From the NCBI RefSeq assembly GCF_014252955.1, contig NZ_JACMIA010000001.1, positions 4,670,862 through 4,734,861 of the forward strand: a DNA stretch of 64,000 nucleotides. The letters run 5' to 3'. The notes below the pieces were generated by a model. That model saw only the letters and a list, made by a program, of their open reading frames with translations. It was not told the DNA's origin and did no database searches. Each line of letters starts with the position of its first letter. Within the stretch, counting starts at the first letter, position 1. Source of the DNA: Stappia sp. 28M-7. Its GTDB lineage: Bacteria; Pseudomonadota; Alphaproteobacteria; Rhizobiales; Stappiaceae. The position numbers and the translations under genes were made by a program. Below, in pieces: positions 1-8,013 of this stretch.

Positions 1-725
1 ACCTCGTCGAGGATGAGAAGCACGCCGTACCGGTCGCAGATCTCGCGGATGCGGCGGAAGTAGCCCGGGACAGCAGGAACCGCGCCGAGCGTCGCGCCCA
101 CCACCGGTTCGGCGATGAAGGCTGCCACCGTCTCGGGACCGCGGGCCAGGATCTCGGCCTCCAGCTCGTCGGCAACGCGCAAGCCGTAGGCCTCCTCGCT
201 CTCGCCATCCTCCTGGCCGCGATAGGCGTAGCAGGGCGAGATATGCGACATGTCGACCAGCAGCGGCGCAAACGGCTCCCGGCGCCACATGTTGCCGCCG
301 GCGGACAGCGCACCCAGCGTGTTGCCATGATAGCTCTGCCGGCGGGCGATGATACGCGCGCGCGACGGCTCGCCGTTCTCGATGTGGAACTGCCGCGCCA
401 GCTTGATCGCCGCCTCGGTCGCCTCAGACCCGCCGGAGACGAGATAGACCCGCTCCAGACCGGCCGGCGCATGGGCGATCAGCAGATCGGCGAGCTTCTC
501 CGCCGGCTCGCTGGTGAAAAAGCCGGTATGGGCGAAGGCGATGGCATCGAGCTGCGCCTTGATCGCCTCGGTCACCTCCCGGTCGGAATGCCCGAGGCAC
601 GAGACCGCCGCCCCGCCCGAGGCGTCGAGATAGCGCTTGCCGGTCTCGTCGATGATGTAGCAACCGTCGCCGGCAACGGCGCGCGGCGGGCGCATGGCGG
701 TATGGCGGGGGAAAATATGAGACAT
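1..725 (-). CDS. class III PLP-dependent aminotransferase, 3' end cut by window edge
   Basis: Class III (omega) aminotransferase; only the N-terminal 241 residues are inside the window. The family moves an amino group from an amine or omega-amino acid to a keto acid in the cytoplasm; the substrate cannot be told from this fragment. Seen reading leftward from ATG at 725: PLP-phosphate motif SGGSEATEA at residues 98-106, SYHGNT at 131-136, AEPVVG at 205-210, and the Asp that contacts the pyridine nitrogen at 240 (LILDEV). The PLP lysine lies off the window. The HCCA-isomerase-like gene is on the same strand about 130 bp upstream, so co-transcription is possible but not shown. Confidence 0.9.
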   Translation of the reverse strand, partial: MSHIFPRHTAMRPPRAVAGDGCYIIDETGKRYLDASGGAAVSCLGHSDREVTEAIKAQLDAIAFAHTGFFTSEPAEKLADLLIAHAPAGLERVYLVSGGSEATEAAIKLARQFHIENGEPSRARIIARRQSYHGNTLGALSAGGNMWRREPFAPLLVDMSHISPCYAYRGQEDGESEEAYGLRVADELEAEILARGPETVAAFIAEPVVGATLGAVPAVPGYFRRIREICDRYGVLLILDE

Positions 726-854
726 GGCAAGGCGTTCCCGGCGGATCGATCCCGAATGCGGTCCGGCGCCATGGCCCGAACAGGCTCGGCCCGACCGCTT
801 CACGACAATAGGAAGCCCGCGCCGCCTTGGCCAGCCATTCCAGTCACTGCCCAG

Positions 855-1466
855 TCACTGCGTTGCGTGGGTCGCCAATGCGTGATCCATCGCCTGTTCC
901 AGCCGGTCGTTGCCCCAGAACAGCTCCCCGTCGGCACAGGTGACGCTCGGCGCGCCGAAGATGCCGAGTGCCTTGGCTTCCTCGACGCTGGCACGCAGGC
1001 GCGCCTTCGCCTCGTCGCCCGCCGACAGTTTCAGGATCTCATCGGCATTCGCCCCGGCGCGCGTGATCAGCGTCGCCAGCATCTTTTCGTCGTCGATCCG
1101 CCAGCCTTCGCCGAACTCGGCCAGATAGACGGCGCGCGAGAACAGCGGCACCAGATCCGGTGCCAGCGCGGTGGCAATCCGCGCGGCCTTGAGCCCGTTC
1201 TGCGGAAACGGGTCGGGCCGGACGAACGGCAGCCCGGAGGCGGAACAGATCCGCTCCAGATCGCGCCACATATAGGCGCCCTTCACAGGCAAGAGGTTGA
1301 AGGGCGATGTCGTCCACCCGGCCTCGGCGAAGATCGGTCCGAGCAGAAACGGCCGCCAGCGCAGCTCGACACCGCGTCGCTCCGCCAGATCCTCGATCCG
1401 CATGGCCGCCGGGTAGCTGTAGGTGGAGGCGAATTCGTACCAGAACTGGACGACCGGACGGGGCAT
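855..1466 (-). CDS. 2-hydroxychromene-2-carboxylate isomerase / DsbA-family (GST kappa-like) protein
   Basis: Protein of 203 residues with the thioredoxin-fold, all-helical-insert architecture of HCCA isomerases (GST kappa/DsbA clan). The family isomerises 2-hydroxychromene-2-carboxylate using glutathione during naphthalene breakdown, but most genomic homologues have unknown substrates. The N-terminal strand is followed by FASTYSYP with the family's active-site Ser at residue 14 in place of the CxxC of DsbA; an IFGAPS cis-Pro loop lies near residues 169-174. Start ATG at 1466 has a GGAGAGGAAGT-type ribosome site just upstream on the minus strand. No naphthalene genes are nearby, so treat the enzyme name as a family label. 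Confidence 0.85.
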   Translation of the reverse strand: MPRPVVQFWYEFASTYSYPAAMRIEDLAERRGVELRWRPFLLGPIFAEAGWTTSPFNLLPVKGAYMWRDLERICSASGLPFVRPDPFPQNGLKAARIATALAPDLVPLFSRAVYLAEFGEGWRIDDEKMLATLITRAGANADEILKLSAGDEAKARLRASVEEAKALGIFGAPSVTCADGELFWGNDRLEQAMDHALATHATQ

Positions 1467-1595
1467 GGCGACTTCCTCTCCTGAACGCGGCTGCGACCGG
1501 CAGCCGCACGCATGGGGCCCGCCCCTTGGACAGGATGGGCCGGATCGCTATAACCCCTCAACCGCCCCAGGAAGACAACCGCAAACGCAGGTTCG

Positions 1596-2474
1596 ATGAC
1601 AGATACGCCCCCCTCGCCTGCGCCCTCCCCGGCTCCGCCCTCTGCCCGCAAGCAGACGGGTTTCGTCGCGCGGCTCGCAGGTGGAGAAACCCGAGCGCTT
1701 GCCCTTGCGGCGACCGGCTGCCTGATCGTCCTGTCGCTCTTCTTCCTGGCCTTTCCCGCCGTCGATATCGCCGCCTCGCGCCTCTTCCACGACCCGGCCG
1801 GCGGTTTCGTCCTGTCGCAGACCCCCTTCCTGCAGCGGCTGCGCGAACTCGGCCCCTTCCTGGTCAAGCTGATCGCCATCCTGTGCGTCGCGATCCTGCT
1901 GTGGCCCTTCGTCGTCGCGCCGCTGTCGCGGCGCCTGCCGCTGCGCGCACCGGTCTTCCTGTTGTCGACGCTGATCCTCGGCCCCGGCCTCCTGGTCAAC
2001 GCGGTGCTGAAGAACAACTGGGGCCGCCCCCGGCCCAATGCGGTGGACCTGTTCGGCGGCGATGCGCCCTATGTCCGCGTCTGGCAGATAACCAACCACT
2101 GCGACACCAACTGCTCTTTCGTGTCGGGCGAGGCCTCCTCCAGTCTCTGGCTGGTGACGCTAGCTTTCCTCGCGCCGCCGTCCTGGCGCCGCGCGATCCT
2201 CGCGGTCGTCCTGCCGCTCGCCGTGATCCTGTCGGCCAACCGCGTCGCCTTCGGCGGCCATTTCCTCTCCGACACGCTGATTTCGTGGTGCCTGACGCTG
2301 CTGGTGATCCTCGGCGTGCATCATCTTCTCTGGCGCGTACCTGGCGCGGAGGCGCGCGCCGCCCGCTGGCGCAGCGCCTATGACGGGGCCGCCGATGCGG
2401 TCCGTGCCCGCGCGGTCGGCCTGCGGCAGCGCCTTGCCGCCTCCCTGCGCGCTTTCGCCGCGATGATGCGCTAA
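1596..2474 (+). CDS. PAP2-family membrane phosphatase
   Basis: Integral membrane phosphatase of 292 residues in the PAP2 / lipid phosphatase family, probably acting on a phospholipid, undecaprenyl or lipid A phosphate on the periplasmic side. The three-part active site is visible: KNNWGRPRP at 139-147, SFVSGEAS at 174-181, and NRVAFGGHFLSD at 215-226 with Arg216, His222 and Asp226. The middle motif has Glu where the textbook PSGH has His; I recall this SGE variant in lipid A phosphatase-like branches but cannot verify it. Several hydrophobic segments (about 37-60, 88-110, 117-137, 183-240) fit a multi-span protein. It precedes two other envelope genes on the same strand. Confidence 0.85.
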   Translation: MTDTPPSPAPSPAPPSARKQTGFVARLAGGETRALALAATGCLIVLSLFFLAFPAVDIAASRLFHDPAGGFVLSQTPFLQRLRELGPFLVKLIAILCVAILLWPFVVAPLSRRLPLRAPVFLLSTLILGPGLLVNAVLKNNWGRPRPNAVDLFGGDAPYVRVWQITNHCDTNCSFVSGEASSSLWLVTLAFLAPPSWRRAILAVVLPLAVILSANRVAFGGHFLSDTLISWCLTLLVILGVHHLLWRVPGAEARAARWRSAYDGAADAVRARAVGLRQRLAASLRAFAAMMR

Positions 2475-2744
2475 GGCCAGCGGCAGGCGCCCTTTTGCGC
2501 CCTTGGCGACGCCGCGTTTCCAACATTTTGCTGCCGCGAAGCTCTGGCATGGAAAAATGTCGGCACCTGCCGGCGGAACTCCGCCCCCATCCCCGCACCC
2601 TCGCGTGCGCGCGGGGGTGGAAAATCCGGCCGGCTTGCGCCTTAGTTAGCCGAGAGACGCATGCAAGCGATTCGCCCTCTTGCATCCGCCCGCCAGGCGG
2701 ATATCAGACCGCGTGAAAGGAAGGCCGAGGGGCAGGCTCAGCCG

Positions 2745-3428
2745 ATGAGTTCGCAGGACGATCAGCACACCGCGGCCGAGGGTACGGCCGGGGCCGACCG
2801 GTCCACGGCCGGGCGTTCCCGTTCGCGCGGACGACGGCTGTTGCGCATCCTGGTCTGCGGGTTCCTCGTCGCCGGTCTTGCCTTCTATGGCGGCTCCTTC
2901 CTGCGCTTTGCGGCCACCGTCGCCGGCTACCAGAACAACGACGCGGCCCGCGCCGACGCGATCGTCGTGCTGACCGGCGGCAGCGAACGGGTCAAACACG
3001 CGCTGAACCTCCTGCAGGCCGGCAATGCCGAACGGCTGCTGATCTCCGGCGTGCATCCCGAGACCACCCCGAAACAGATCGTCAGTTCCACGGCCAGCGA
3101 CCTGTCGCTGTTCTCCTGCTGCGTCGATCTCGACCGCAATGCCAACAACACACTGGAAAACGCGTCCGAGACCGCGAAATGGGCCCGGGAAAACGGCTTT
3201 TCGCGCCTGCTGGTGGTCACCAGCGCCTATCACATGCCCCGCGCCCTGCTCGAGCTGAACTCGACCATGTCGGATCTGGACCTGGTGCCCGTGCCGGTAC
3301 AGACGGCGGATCTCGCCTTCGACCGCTGGTACGAGGAGCCGCGCACAACGCTGCTGCTTGCCCGCGAGCACCTGAAATATCTGCTTGCCTGGGCGCGTAT
3401 CGCGGTTATGGAAACGTCGGCGCCCTGA
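2745..3428 (+). CDS. YdcF/SanA-like DUF218 protein
   Basis: DUF218 (YdcF/ElyC/SanA) protein of 227 residues, a family linked to cell-envelope integrity with no settled reaction. There is one membrane span at about 32-52 after a basic, hydrophilic N-terminus, then the DUF218 core: VVLTGGSERV at 74-83, NTLENASETAKW around 135-146, and LVVTSAYHMPRA at 156-167. I chose ATG at 2745; an in-frame ATG at 2661 would add 28 low-quality residues. It sits directly upstream of plsC, an order I recall from rhizobial genomes downstream of ftsEX, although ftsEX is not here. Confidence 0.8.
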   Translation: MSSQDDQHTAAEGTAGADRSTAGRSRSRGRRLLRILVCGFLVAGLAFYGGSFLRFAATVAGYQNNDAARADAIVVLTGGSERVKHALNLLQAGNAERLLISGVHPETTPKQIVSSTASDLSLFSCCVDLDRNANNTLENASETAKWARENGFSRLLVVTSAYHMPRALLELNSTMSDLDLVPVPVQTADLAFDRWYEEPRTTLLLAREHLKYLLAWARIAVMETSAP

Positions 3429-3534
3429 CGGCACCGGCCTCGCGACTTGCCAGCGAAGCGGTCCGCGCGGCACCATGGCCGCAAGGTGCCCGTGTGCGGG
3501 CCCGGTCAGCCCGTCCCGCAACCGGTTGAGATCG

Positions 3535-4320
3535 ATGCTGCTTCTTCGCTCGCTTGTGTTCCAGGTCCTGTTCTACCTCAGCACCTTCGTCCTGATGATC
3601 CTCGGCTCGCCGGTCTTCCTGCTGCCGCGCCGCCTCGGCTGGCCGCTGGTGCCGTTCTGGGCAAGGGTCGAGCTGTTCCTGCTGAAATGGATCGTCGGCA
3701 TGAAGGTCGAGTACCGCGGCCTGGAGAACATTCCGCAAGGGGGCTACATCGTCGCGGCCAAGCACCAGTCGGCTTGGGAGACCTTCGCCCTTTTGCCGCT
3801 CTTCCCCTCGCCCACCTACGTGCTGAAACGGGAGCTGCGCTACATCCCGATCTTCGGCTGGTACACGGCGAAATTCCGCCAGATCCCCGTGAACCGGGGC
3901 AAGCGCTCGGCCGCGCTTGCCGCCATGACGGAGCGTGCCCGCGAGGCCGTCGCCGAGAACCGCCAGATCCTGATATTTCCCGAAGGAACCCGCAGGGGTG
4001 CCGGCGAGGAGCCGCGCTACAAGTACGGCGTCGCCCATCTCTACCGCTCGCTCAGCGCACCGGTCCTGCCCGTCGCGCTGAACTCCGGCATCTTCTGGCC
4101 CCGCCGCGGCTGGTGCCTCTATCCTGGAACGGTGGTGGTGGAATTCCTGCCGCCGATCATGCCGGGCCTCGACATCGAGACGTTCCATGCCCGGCTCGTC
4201 GAGGAGGTGGAGACCGCCTCCGACCGGCTGATCGACGAGGCTGCAGCCGAGGCGCCGGCCTCTCCGGTCGTCCGCCGGGCGCAGCAGCGCCGCGCCGCAC
4301 GCGGTCTTCAATCTGCGTGA
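3535..4320 (+). CDS. plsC: 1-acyl-sn-glycerol-3-phosphate acyltransferase (PlsC)
   Basis: PlsC acylates lysophosphatidic acid to phosphatidic acid at the inner membrane, an early step of phospholipid synthesis. The 261-residue protein starts with a hydrophobic anchor (about residues 5-30). It carries the acyltransferase signature as KHQSAWE at 76-82 (HX4E instead of the common HX4D) and FPEGTR at 148-153, with the substrate-binding block VNRGKRSAA at 119-127. Start ATG at 3535 was chosen because in-frame upstream sequence is non-conserved Arg/Pro-rich text and the membrane anchor begins here. The gene runs tail to tail into a minus-strand membrane protein only 7 bp away. Confidence 0.92.
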   Translation: MLLLRSLVFQVLFYLSTFVLMILGSPVFLLPRRLGWPLVPFWARVELFLLKWIVGMKVEYRGLENIPQGGYIVAAKHQSAWETFALLPLFPSPTYVLKRELRYIPIFGWYTAKFRQIPVNRGKRSAALAAMTERAREAVAENRQILIFPEGTRRGAGEEPRYKYGVAHLYRSLSAPVLPVALNSGIFWPRRGWCLYPGTVVVEFLPPIMPGLDIETFHARLVEEVETASDRLIDEAAAEAPASPVVRRAQQRRAARGLQSA

Positions 4321-4327
4321 GGAATGA

Positions 4328-4789
4328 TCAGGGCCGGGTCGAAGCGCCGGAAGACGGCGGCACGCGCCAGCAGCCGGACTGGCGCCCGGCGATCAGCCAA
4401 TAGACGAAACCGGCCATGAAGCCGGTCGCCGCGGCGATCAGCGTCCCCGGCCGGATGTCCGCATGCGGGCCTCCCGGCCCCTCGCCGGACCACCACAGGA
4501 AGGTGGCAATGGCGCCGCCTGCCGCCAGGTGGAAGACAACCCCGCGCAGCCGCATCAGCTCTGCAATGGCGATCGCCACGAGCGCCGGCACGAAGGCCAG
4601 GCCGCCGATCACGCTCGCACCCACCAGCGACCAGCCGAAGGTCATGCCGACCACCACCGGATCTCCGGACGGATCCGCGAGCCCGCGCAGCAGGCCGAAG
4701 GCAACGAAGGCCGCCGCCGCCAGAAAGGCGAGGATCAGCCCCAGCACGATGCGGATGGACTGGGCCAGCAGCTGCCCGCCGTCGACCAT
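4328..4789 (-). CDS. small membrane protein of unknown function, downstream of rlmN
   Basis: Unrecognised 153-residue membrane protein. About four hydrophobic segments (near residues 12-34, 46-66, 68-100 and 113-133) and an acidic/Gly-Pro loop around 101-110 suggest a four-span inner-membrane protein. Its ATG at 4789 lies 3 bp after the rlmN stop on the same strand, so the two are almost certainly co-transcribed and translationally linked. No catalytic motif is visible. Codon use looks like its neighbours. Confidence 0.75.
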   Translation of the reverse strand: MVDGGQLLAQSIRIVLGLILAFLAAAAFVAFGLLRGLADPSGDPVVVGMTFGWSLVGASVIGGLAFVPALVAIAIAELMRLRGVVFHLAAGGAIATFLWWSGEGPGGPHADIRPGTLIAAATGFMAGFVYWLIAGRQSGCWRVPPSSGASTRP

Positions 4790-4792
4790 CGC

Positions 4793-6043
4793 CTAGCTCG
4801 CAGCCGCAGCGGTTTCCGCCGCTGCCCGGTCGCGGGCGCGCATGCGCTCGGATTCCGACTTGAGCTGGCCGCAGGCCGCGAAGATGTCGCGGCCGCGCGG
4901 CGTGCGGATCGGCGAGGCATAGCCCGCCCGGTTGACCACCTCGGCAAAGGCCTCGATCTGCTCCCAGTCGGAGCATTCGTAGGGAGAGCCCGGCCAGGGA
5001 TTGAACGGGATGAGGTTGATCTTCGCCGGAATGCCCTTGAGCAGGCGCACCAGTTCGCGCGCATCCGCAAGGCTGTCGTTGACGCCCTTCAGCATCACGT
5101 ATTCGAACGTGATGCGGCGGGCATTGTTCAGCCCCGGATAGGCCCGGCAGGCGCCCAGCAGCTCGGCGATGTTCCACTTCTTGTTGATCGGCACCAGCTC
5201 GTCGCGCAGCTCGTCGCGCACCGCGTGCAGCGAGATCGCCAGCATGCAGCCGATTTCCGCGCCGGTGCGCTCGATCATCGGCACCACGCCGGAGGTCGAC
5301 AGGGTGATGCGGCGCTTCGACAGCGACAGGCCCTCGCCGTCCGAAGCGATCAGCAGCGCCTTCTTGACGTTGTCGAAGTTATAGAGCGGCTCGCCCATGC
5401 CCATCATCACGATGTTGGTGACCAGGCGCCCCTCGCTCGGCACGGCCGCTCCCGCGGGTGTCTCTCCCTTGGGGAAGTCGCCGAGCCGGTCGCGGGCGAC
5501 CAGGATCTGGGCAAGGATCTCTTCCGCCGTCAGGTTGCGCACCAGGCGCTGCGTGCCCGTATGGCAGAAGGTGCAGGTCAGCGTGCAGCCGACCTGCGAG
5601 GACACGCAGAGCGTCCCGCGCCCCTCCTCGGGAATATAGACGGTCTCGATCTCGACCGGACGGCCGGCTCCGCGCGGGGGGAAGCGGAACAGCCACTTGC
5701 GCGTGCCGTCGCTGGAGATCTGCTCAGACACCATCTCCGGGCGGCGGATGCTGAAGGCCTCGGCCATCTTCGCGCGAAGGTCCTTGGCGATGTTGGTCAT
5801 GTCGGAAAAGTCCGACGCTCCGCGCACATAGAGCCAATGCCACAGCTGGGCGACGCGCATGCGCAGCTGCCGTTCGGGCACACCGATGCCGGCCAGCGCT
5901 TCGGCCAGCTCCGTGCGGTCGAGCCCGATCAGCACAGGCTTGTCTCCGGGCGCTTGCGCCACGGAAGGGACCTGCGCGGCCACGGAAGCTGCCGGGGCGT
6001 CCTCGGGCGTGCTGGTTGCGGTGTCGTGCTGCATCAGGCTCAT
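4793..6043 (-). CDS. rlmN: 23S rRNA (A2503-C2) / tRNA (A37-C2) methyltransferase RlmN
   Basis: Radical-SAM methyltransferase that methylates C2 of A2503 in 23S rRNA and of A37 in some tRNAs. From ATG at 6043 the protein has 416 residues. The radical-SAM cluster motif CTLTCTFC is at 153-160; [11 protein letters not shown] and a C-terminal IFAACGQL (the methyl-carrying Cys in the family) are present. The start was placed at 6043 because the further 47 in-frame residues upstream are Arg-rich and unlike the family; ATG at 6034 is an alternative. It is translationally linked to the small membrane protein downstream, and ialB lies upstream on the same strand, a neighbour pair I recall from other Rhizobiales. 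Confidence 0.95.
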   Translation of the reverse strand: MSLMQHDTATSTPEDAPAASVAAQVPSVAQAPGDKPVLIGLDRTELAEALAGIGVPERQLRMRVAQLWHWLYVRGASDFSDMTNIAKDLRAKMAEAFSIRRPEMVSEQISSDGTRKWLFRFPPRGAGRPVEIETVYIPEEGRGTLCVSSQVGCTLTCTFCHTGTQRLVRNLTAEEILAQILVARDRLGDFPKGETPAGAAVPSEGRLVTNIVMMGMGEPLYNFDNVKKALLIASDGEGLSLSKRRITLSTSGVVPMIERTGAEIGCMLAISLHAVRDELRDELVPINKKWNIAELLGACRAYPGLNNARRITFEYVMLKGVNDSLADARELVRLLKGIPAKINLIPFNPWPGSPYECSDWEQIEAFAEVVNRAGYASPIRTPRGRDIFAACGQLKSESERMRARDRAAAETAAAAS

Positions 6044-6400
6044 GTCGTCGGTCCGTGATGACGTGGGTTTGCCGGGGCGCCCTGAAAGGATGCGGTCCGC
6101 CCGCCCTCTTCCGCAAACGCCGAAAAGGCGGCGCCGGTCTGGCTGCCGCCGGTGCTGTCCGGTCCTGATCTGCTTCCGCCCCATGCCGGAGCCGAAGACC
6201 GCAGTCCGGAAACGCCCGAACCGTCCCGCCCCTTAGCTAAGGGCGAGACGGTTCGTGTTTCGGGGGTCTTATACAGCAAGCCGGGCCGTTTGTGAGCCCC
6301 AAAGCGCATGCACCCCGCGCGGAGCGGGGTCGCTCCGGAGGGGTATGCTGGCTCGGAAGGGCCCGGCCACCGGCCGGACATCCTGGCTTGCTTGCAGGCG
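6044..6400. other. intergenic region between ialB and rlmN with two hairpins
   Basis: About 357 bp without a credible gene on either strand. It holds two stem-loops: ACCCCGC/GCGGGGT (6312-6318 and 6324-6330, 5-nt loop), about 70 nt beyond the ialB stop, and a larger imperfect palindrome at 6217-6255 (see separate entry). Either could end ialB transcription before rlmN; neither has a convincing U-run on the minus strand. No confident promoter for rlmN was identified. Confidence 0.4.
6217..6255. repeat. 39-bp imperfect palindrome upstream of rlmN
   Basis: Outer arms CGAACCGTC (6217-6225) and GACGGTTCG (6247-6255) pair perfectly over 9 bp. The interior, GCCCCTTAGCTAAGGGC, is itself nearly palindromic with one bulged base. 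It could be a terminator stem, an operator or a cruciform. Confidence 0.6.
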
Positions 6401-6907
6401 CTACTGGCAGGCCCTGTCCGCGGCGGTGACCGCAGCCGTGATGCCCGACAGGGAGAACTCGTAGGTGGTCTGCGTACCGCGCGCCGAAACGCCGGTAACG
6501 ACCATGCCACGACCGGCCTTCATCGCGGCGACGAGCTGGCGCTCTTCGGTCGCGTTGGCCATCCAGGCGCCGTCGTTCTTCGTGAACATCGTGAACTTCT
6601 GGCCGTCCACGTCGACGGAAACCGACGACTGTTCCTTGAAGGCGTAACCGACGATCACGCTGGGCTCGTTGTTGACGTTCTCGCCAGGCCGGTTCGACAC
6701 GAAGAAGAACACATCTCCGTGATTGCGATCGCTCGGCGAGAGCTTGGTCGGCTTGGACAAGGCATAGCACACCTTGCCCTTGGAACCGCCATAGGAGTAG
6801 GCGTCCCAATTATTGTGCTGACTGACAAGAGTCGGCGTCTGGGCATGCGCCGACGCGCCCGTGAGGACGAGTGCCAGAAGAGCCGGGAAGAGCGTTCTTG
6901 CTTGCAT
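6401..6907 (-). CDS. invasion-associated locus B (IalB) family periplasmic protein
   Basis: Secreted protein of the IalB family, named after the Bartonella erythrocyte-invasion locus but widespread in non-pathogenic alphaproteobacteria, where its role is unknown. A signal peptide is clear: hydrophobic stretch LFPALLALVLTGASAHA ending at an AHA|Q cleavage site near residue 22. The mature domain has the family's beta-rich layout with a single Cys in the KVCYALSKPT block and a C-terminal ADRACQ Cys, which may form a disulfide. Two adjacent ATGs exist (6910 and 6907); AGGAG directly abuts the first, so the second is the likelier start. Confidence 0.88.
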   Translation of the reverse strand: MQARTLFPALLALVLTGASAHAQTPTLVSQHNNWDAYSYGGSKGKVCYALSKPTKLSPSDRNHGDVFFFVSNRPGENVNNEPSVIVGYAFKEQSSVSVDVDGQKFTMFTKNDGAWMANATEERQLVAAMKAGRGMVVTGVSARGTQTTYEFSLSGITAAVTAADRACQ

Positions 6908-6910
6908 CAT

Positions 6911-7301
6911 CTCCTAAACCGCTACTGCTAACTATCCGGAATGGATCGAATTTGCTGAGCAATCGTCACCTTGTCTTAAGGTTATCGCCCAGCAGGTTAC
7001 GAAAGGGTTGATAAACTCGAAAAGCCGACAGGCAGCTTCGCAAACCCGCTACGATCACTGGATGGCGCACGCTGGCCGCACAAATCGGGCAAGAGTGTGA
7101 CACTTTTGCCAAGCTGTCCTTACCCCTTCCGGGGATTGACGAAACCGCCCTGCCCGGTCTGATGTTAGGAGGAGGCGTCCGGCCGGCATATGCACATCGA
7201 CGCAATGCCCGACATCCGCTATTTGGACAGTAGCTATCGGAACCCCTGTCGCAGCACACAGACCCGGACGAAGAAAGACAGATGAGTCAGGCCAACCCGA
7301 C
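6911..7301. other. intergenic region between divergent ialB and ECF sigma genes
   Basis: About 390 bp between two divergent genes, presumably holding both promoters. I found no convincing sigma-70 or ECF promoter pair. A 31-codon reading frame (7190-7285) preceded at a distance by AGGAGG ends in an ATGA overlap with another short frame at 7282, but neither looks like a conserved protein. The region is less GC-rich near 6930-7050 than the coding flanks. Confidence 0.35.
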
Positions 7302-7913
7302 ATGTCGGATGCGTTTCGGCCGGATGCGGACGGGAGTAGCGTGCGCGTGACCGGCGACGACCGTTTCTCCCGGCTTATCGAGCGGGTTGCGCTAGACCGC
7401 GACCGCACGGCCTTTGCCGAGCTGTTCGATCATTTCGCGCCGCGCCTCAAGGCCTATCTGATGCGCCTGGGGTCGGAGGCCGCCACCGCCGAGGAACTCA
7501 CCCAGGAGGTGATGATCACCCTCTGGCGCAAGGCGGGACTTTTTGACGCAAGTCGCGCCACTGCCGCAACCTGGCTGTTCCGCATCGCCCGCAACCGGCG
7601 GATCGATTCCCTGCGCCGCGACCGCTCCGCCCTGCTCGATCCCGAGGATCCGAGCCTGCGGCCGCCCGTGCCGGAAGACCAGGACGAGGAGCTCGATGCG
7701 CGCACCCGCGAGGACCGCGTGCGCGAAGCGATGAAGGAGCTTCCCGAGGAACAGGCGGACCTGATCCGTCGCGCCTTTTTCTCCGGCCTGTCGCACAGCC
7801 AGATCGCCGAGGAGACCGGCCTGCCGCTCGGCACCGTGAAGTCGCGCATCCGTCTCGCCTTCACGCGCCTGCGCCGCATCCTGGAAGCCGACGACGCAAT
7901 CGATACGCAATGA
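7302..7913 (+). CDS. RNA polymerase ECF-type sigma factor, ECF11/RpoE-like
   Basis: Extracytoplasmic-function sigma factor of 203 residues that would direct RNA polymerase to stress promoters. Region 2 spans about 36-108 (FAELFDHFAPRLKAYLMR; WLFRIARNRRIDSLRR) and region 4 about 140-193, with its helix-turn-helix at 163-185 (SHSQIAEETGLPLGTVKSR). The wording closely resembles Rhodobacter RpoE (ECF11), which answers singlet oxygen and is held by the zinc anti-sigma ChrR. Unusually, no ChrR or other anti-sigma gene follows; the next gene is convergent parB. ATG at 7302 lacks a good ribosome site, so the start is not certain. A terminator hairpin overlaps its stop codon. Confidence 0.9.
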   Translation: MSDAFRPDADGSSVRVTGDDRFSRLIERVALDRDRTAFAELFDHFAPRLKAYLMRLGSEAATAEELTQEVMITLWRKAGLFDASRATAATWLFRIARNRRIDSLRRDRSALLDPEDPSLRPPVPEDQDEELDARTREDRVREAMKELPEEQADLIRRAFFSGLSHSQIAEETGLPLGTVKSRIRLAFTRLRRILEADDAIDTQ

Positions 7914-7945
7914 CCCCGCACAAGCCTATGCGGGGTCATTAATTC
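7912..7945 (+). terminator. intrinsic terminator after the ECF sigma gene, possibly bidirectional with parB
   Basis: GACCCCGCA (7912-7920) pairs perfectly with TGCGGGGTC (7929-7937) around an 8-nt loop, followed by ATTAATTCTT. The left arm overlaps the TGA stop of the sigma gene. Convergent parB ends at 8014, so it may also serve the opposite strand. Confidence 0.75.
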
Positions 7946-8013
7946 TTCTTTGAAATCAGATATTTATCTGAAAATCACTTCTTCGGGAGCGGGTCGAACC
8001 GCTTCCGAATCGA

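Noticed and set aside
7190..7285. 31-codon frame upstream of the ECF sigma gene, ending in an ATGA overlap
   Set aside because: AGGAGG is too far from its ATG, and the frame it overlaps stops after 22 codons, so it is not a coupled leader for the sigma gene.
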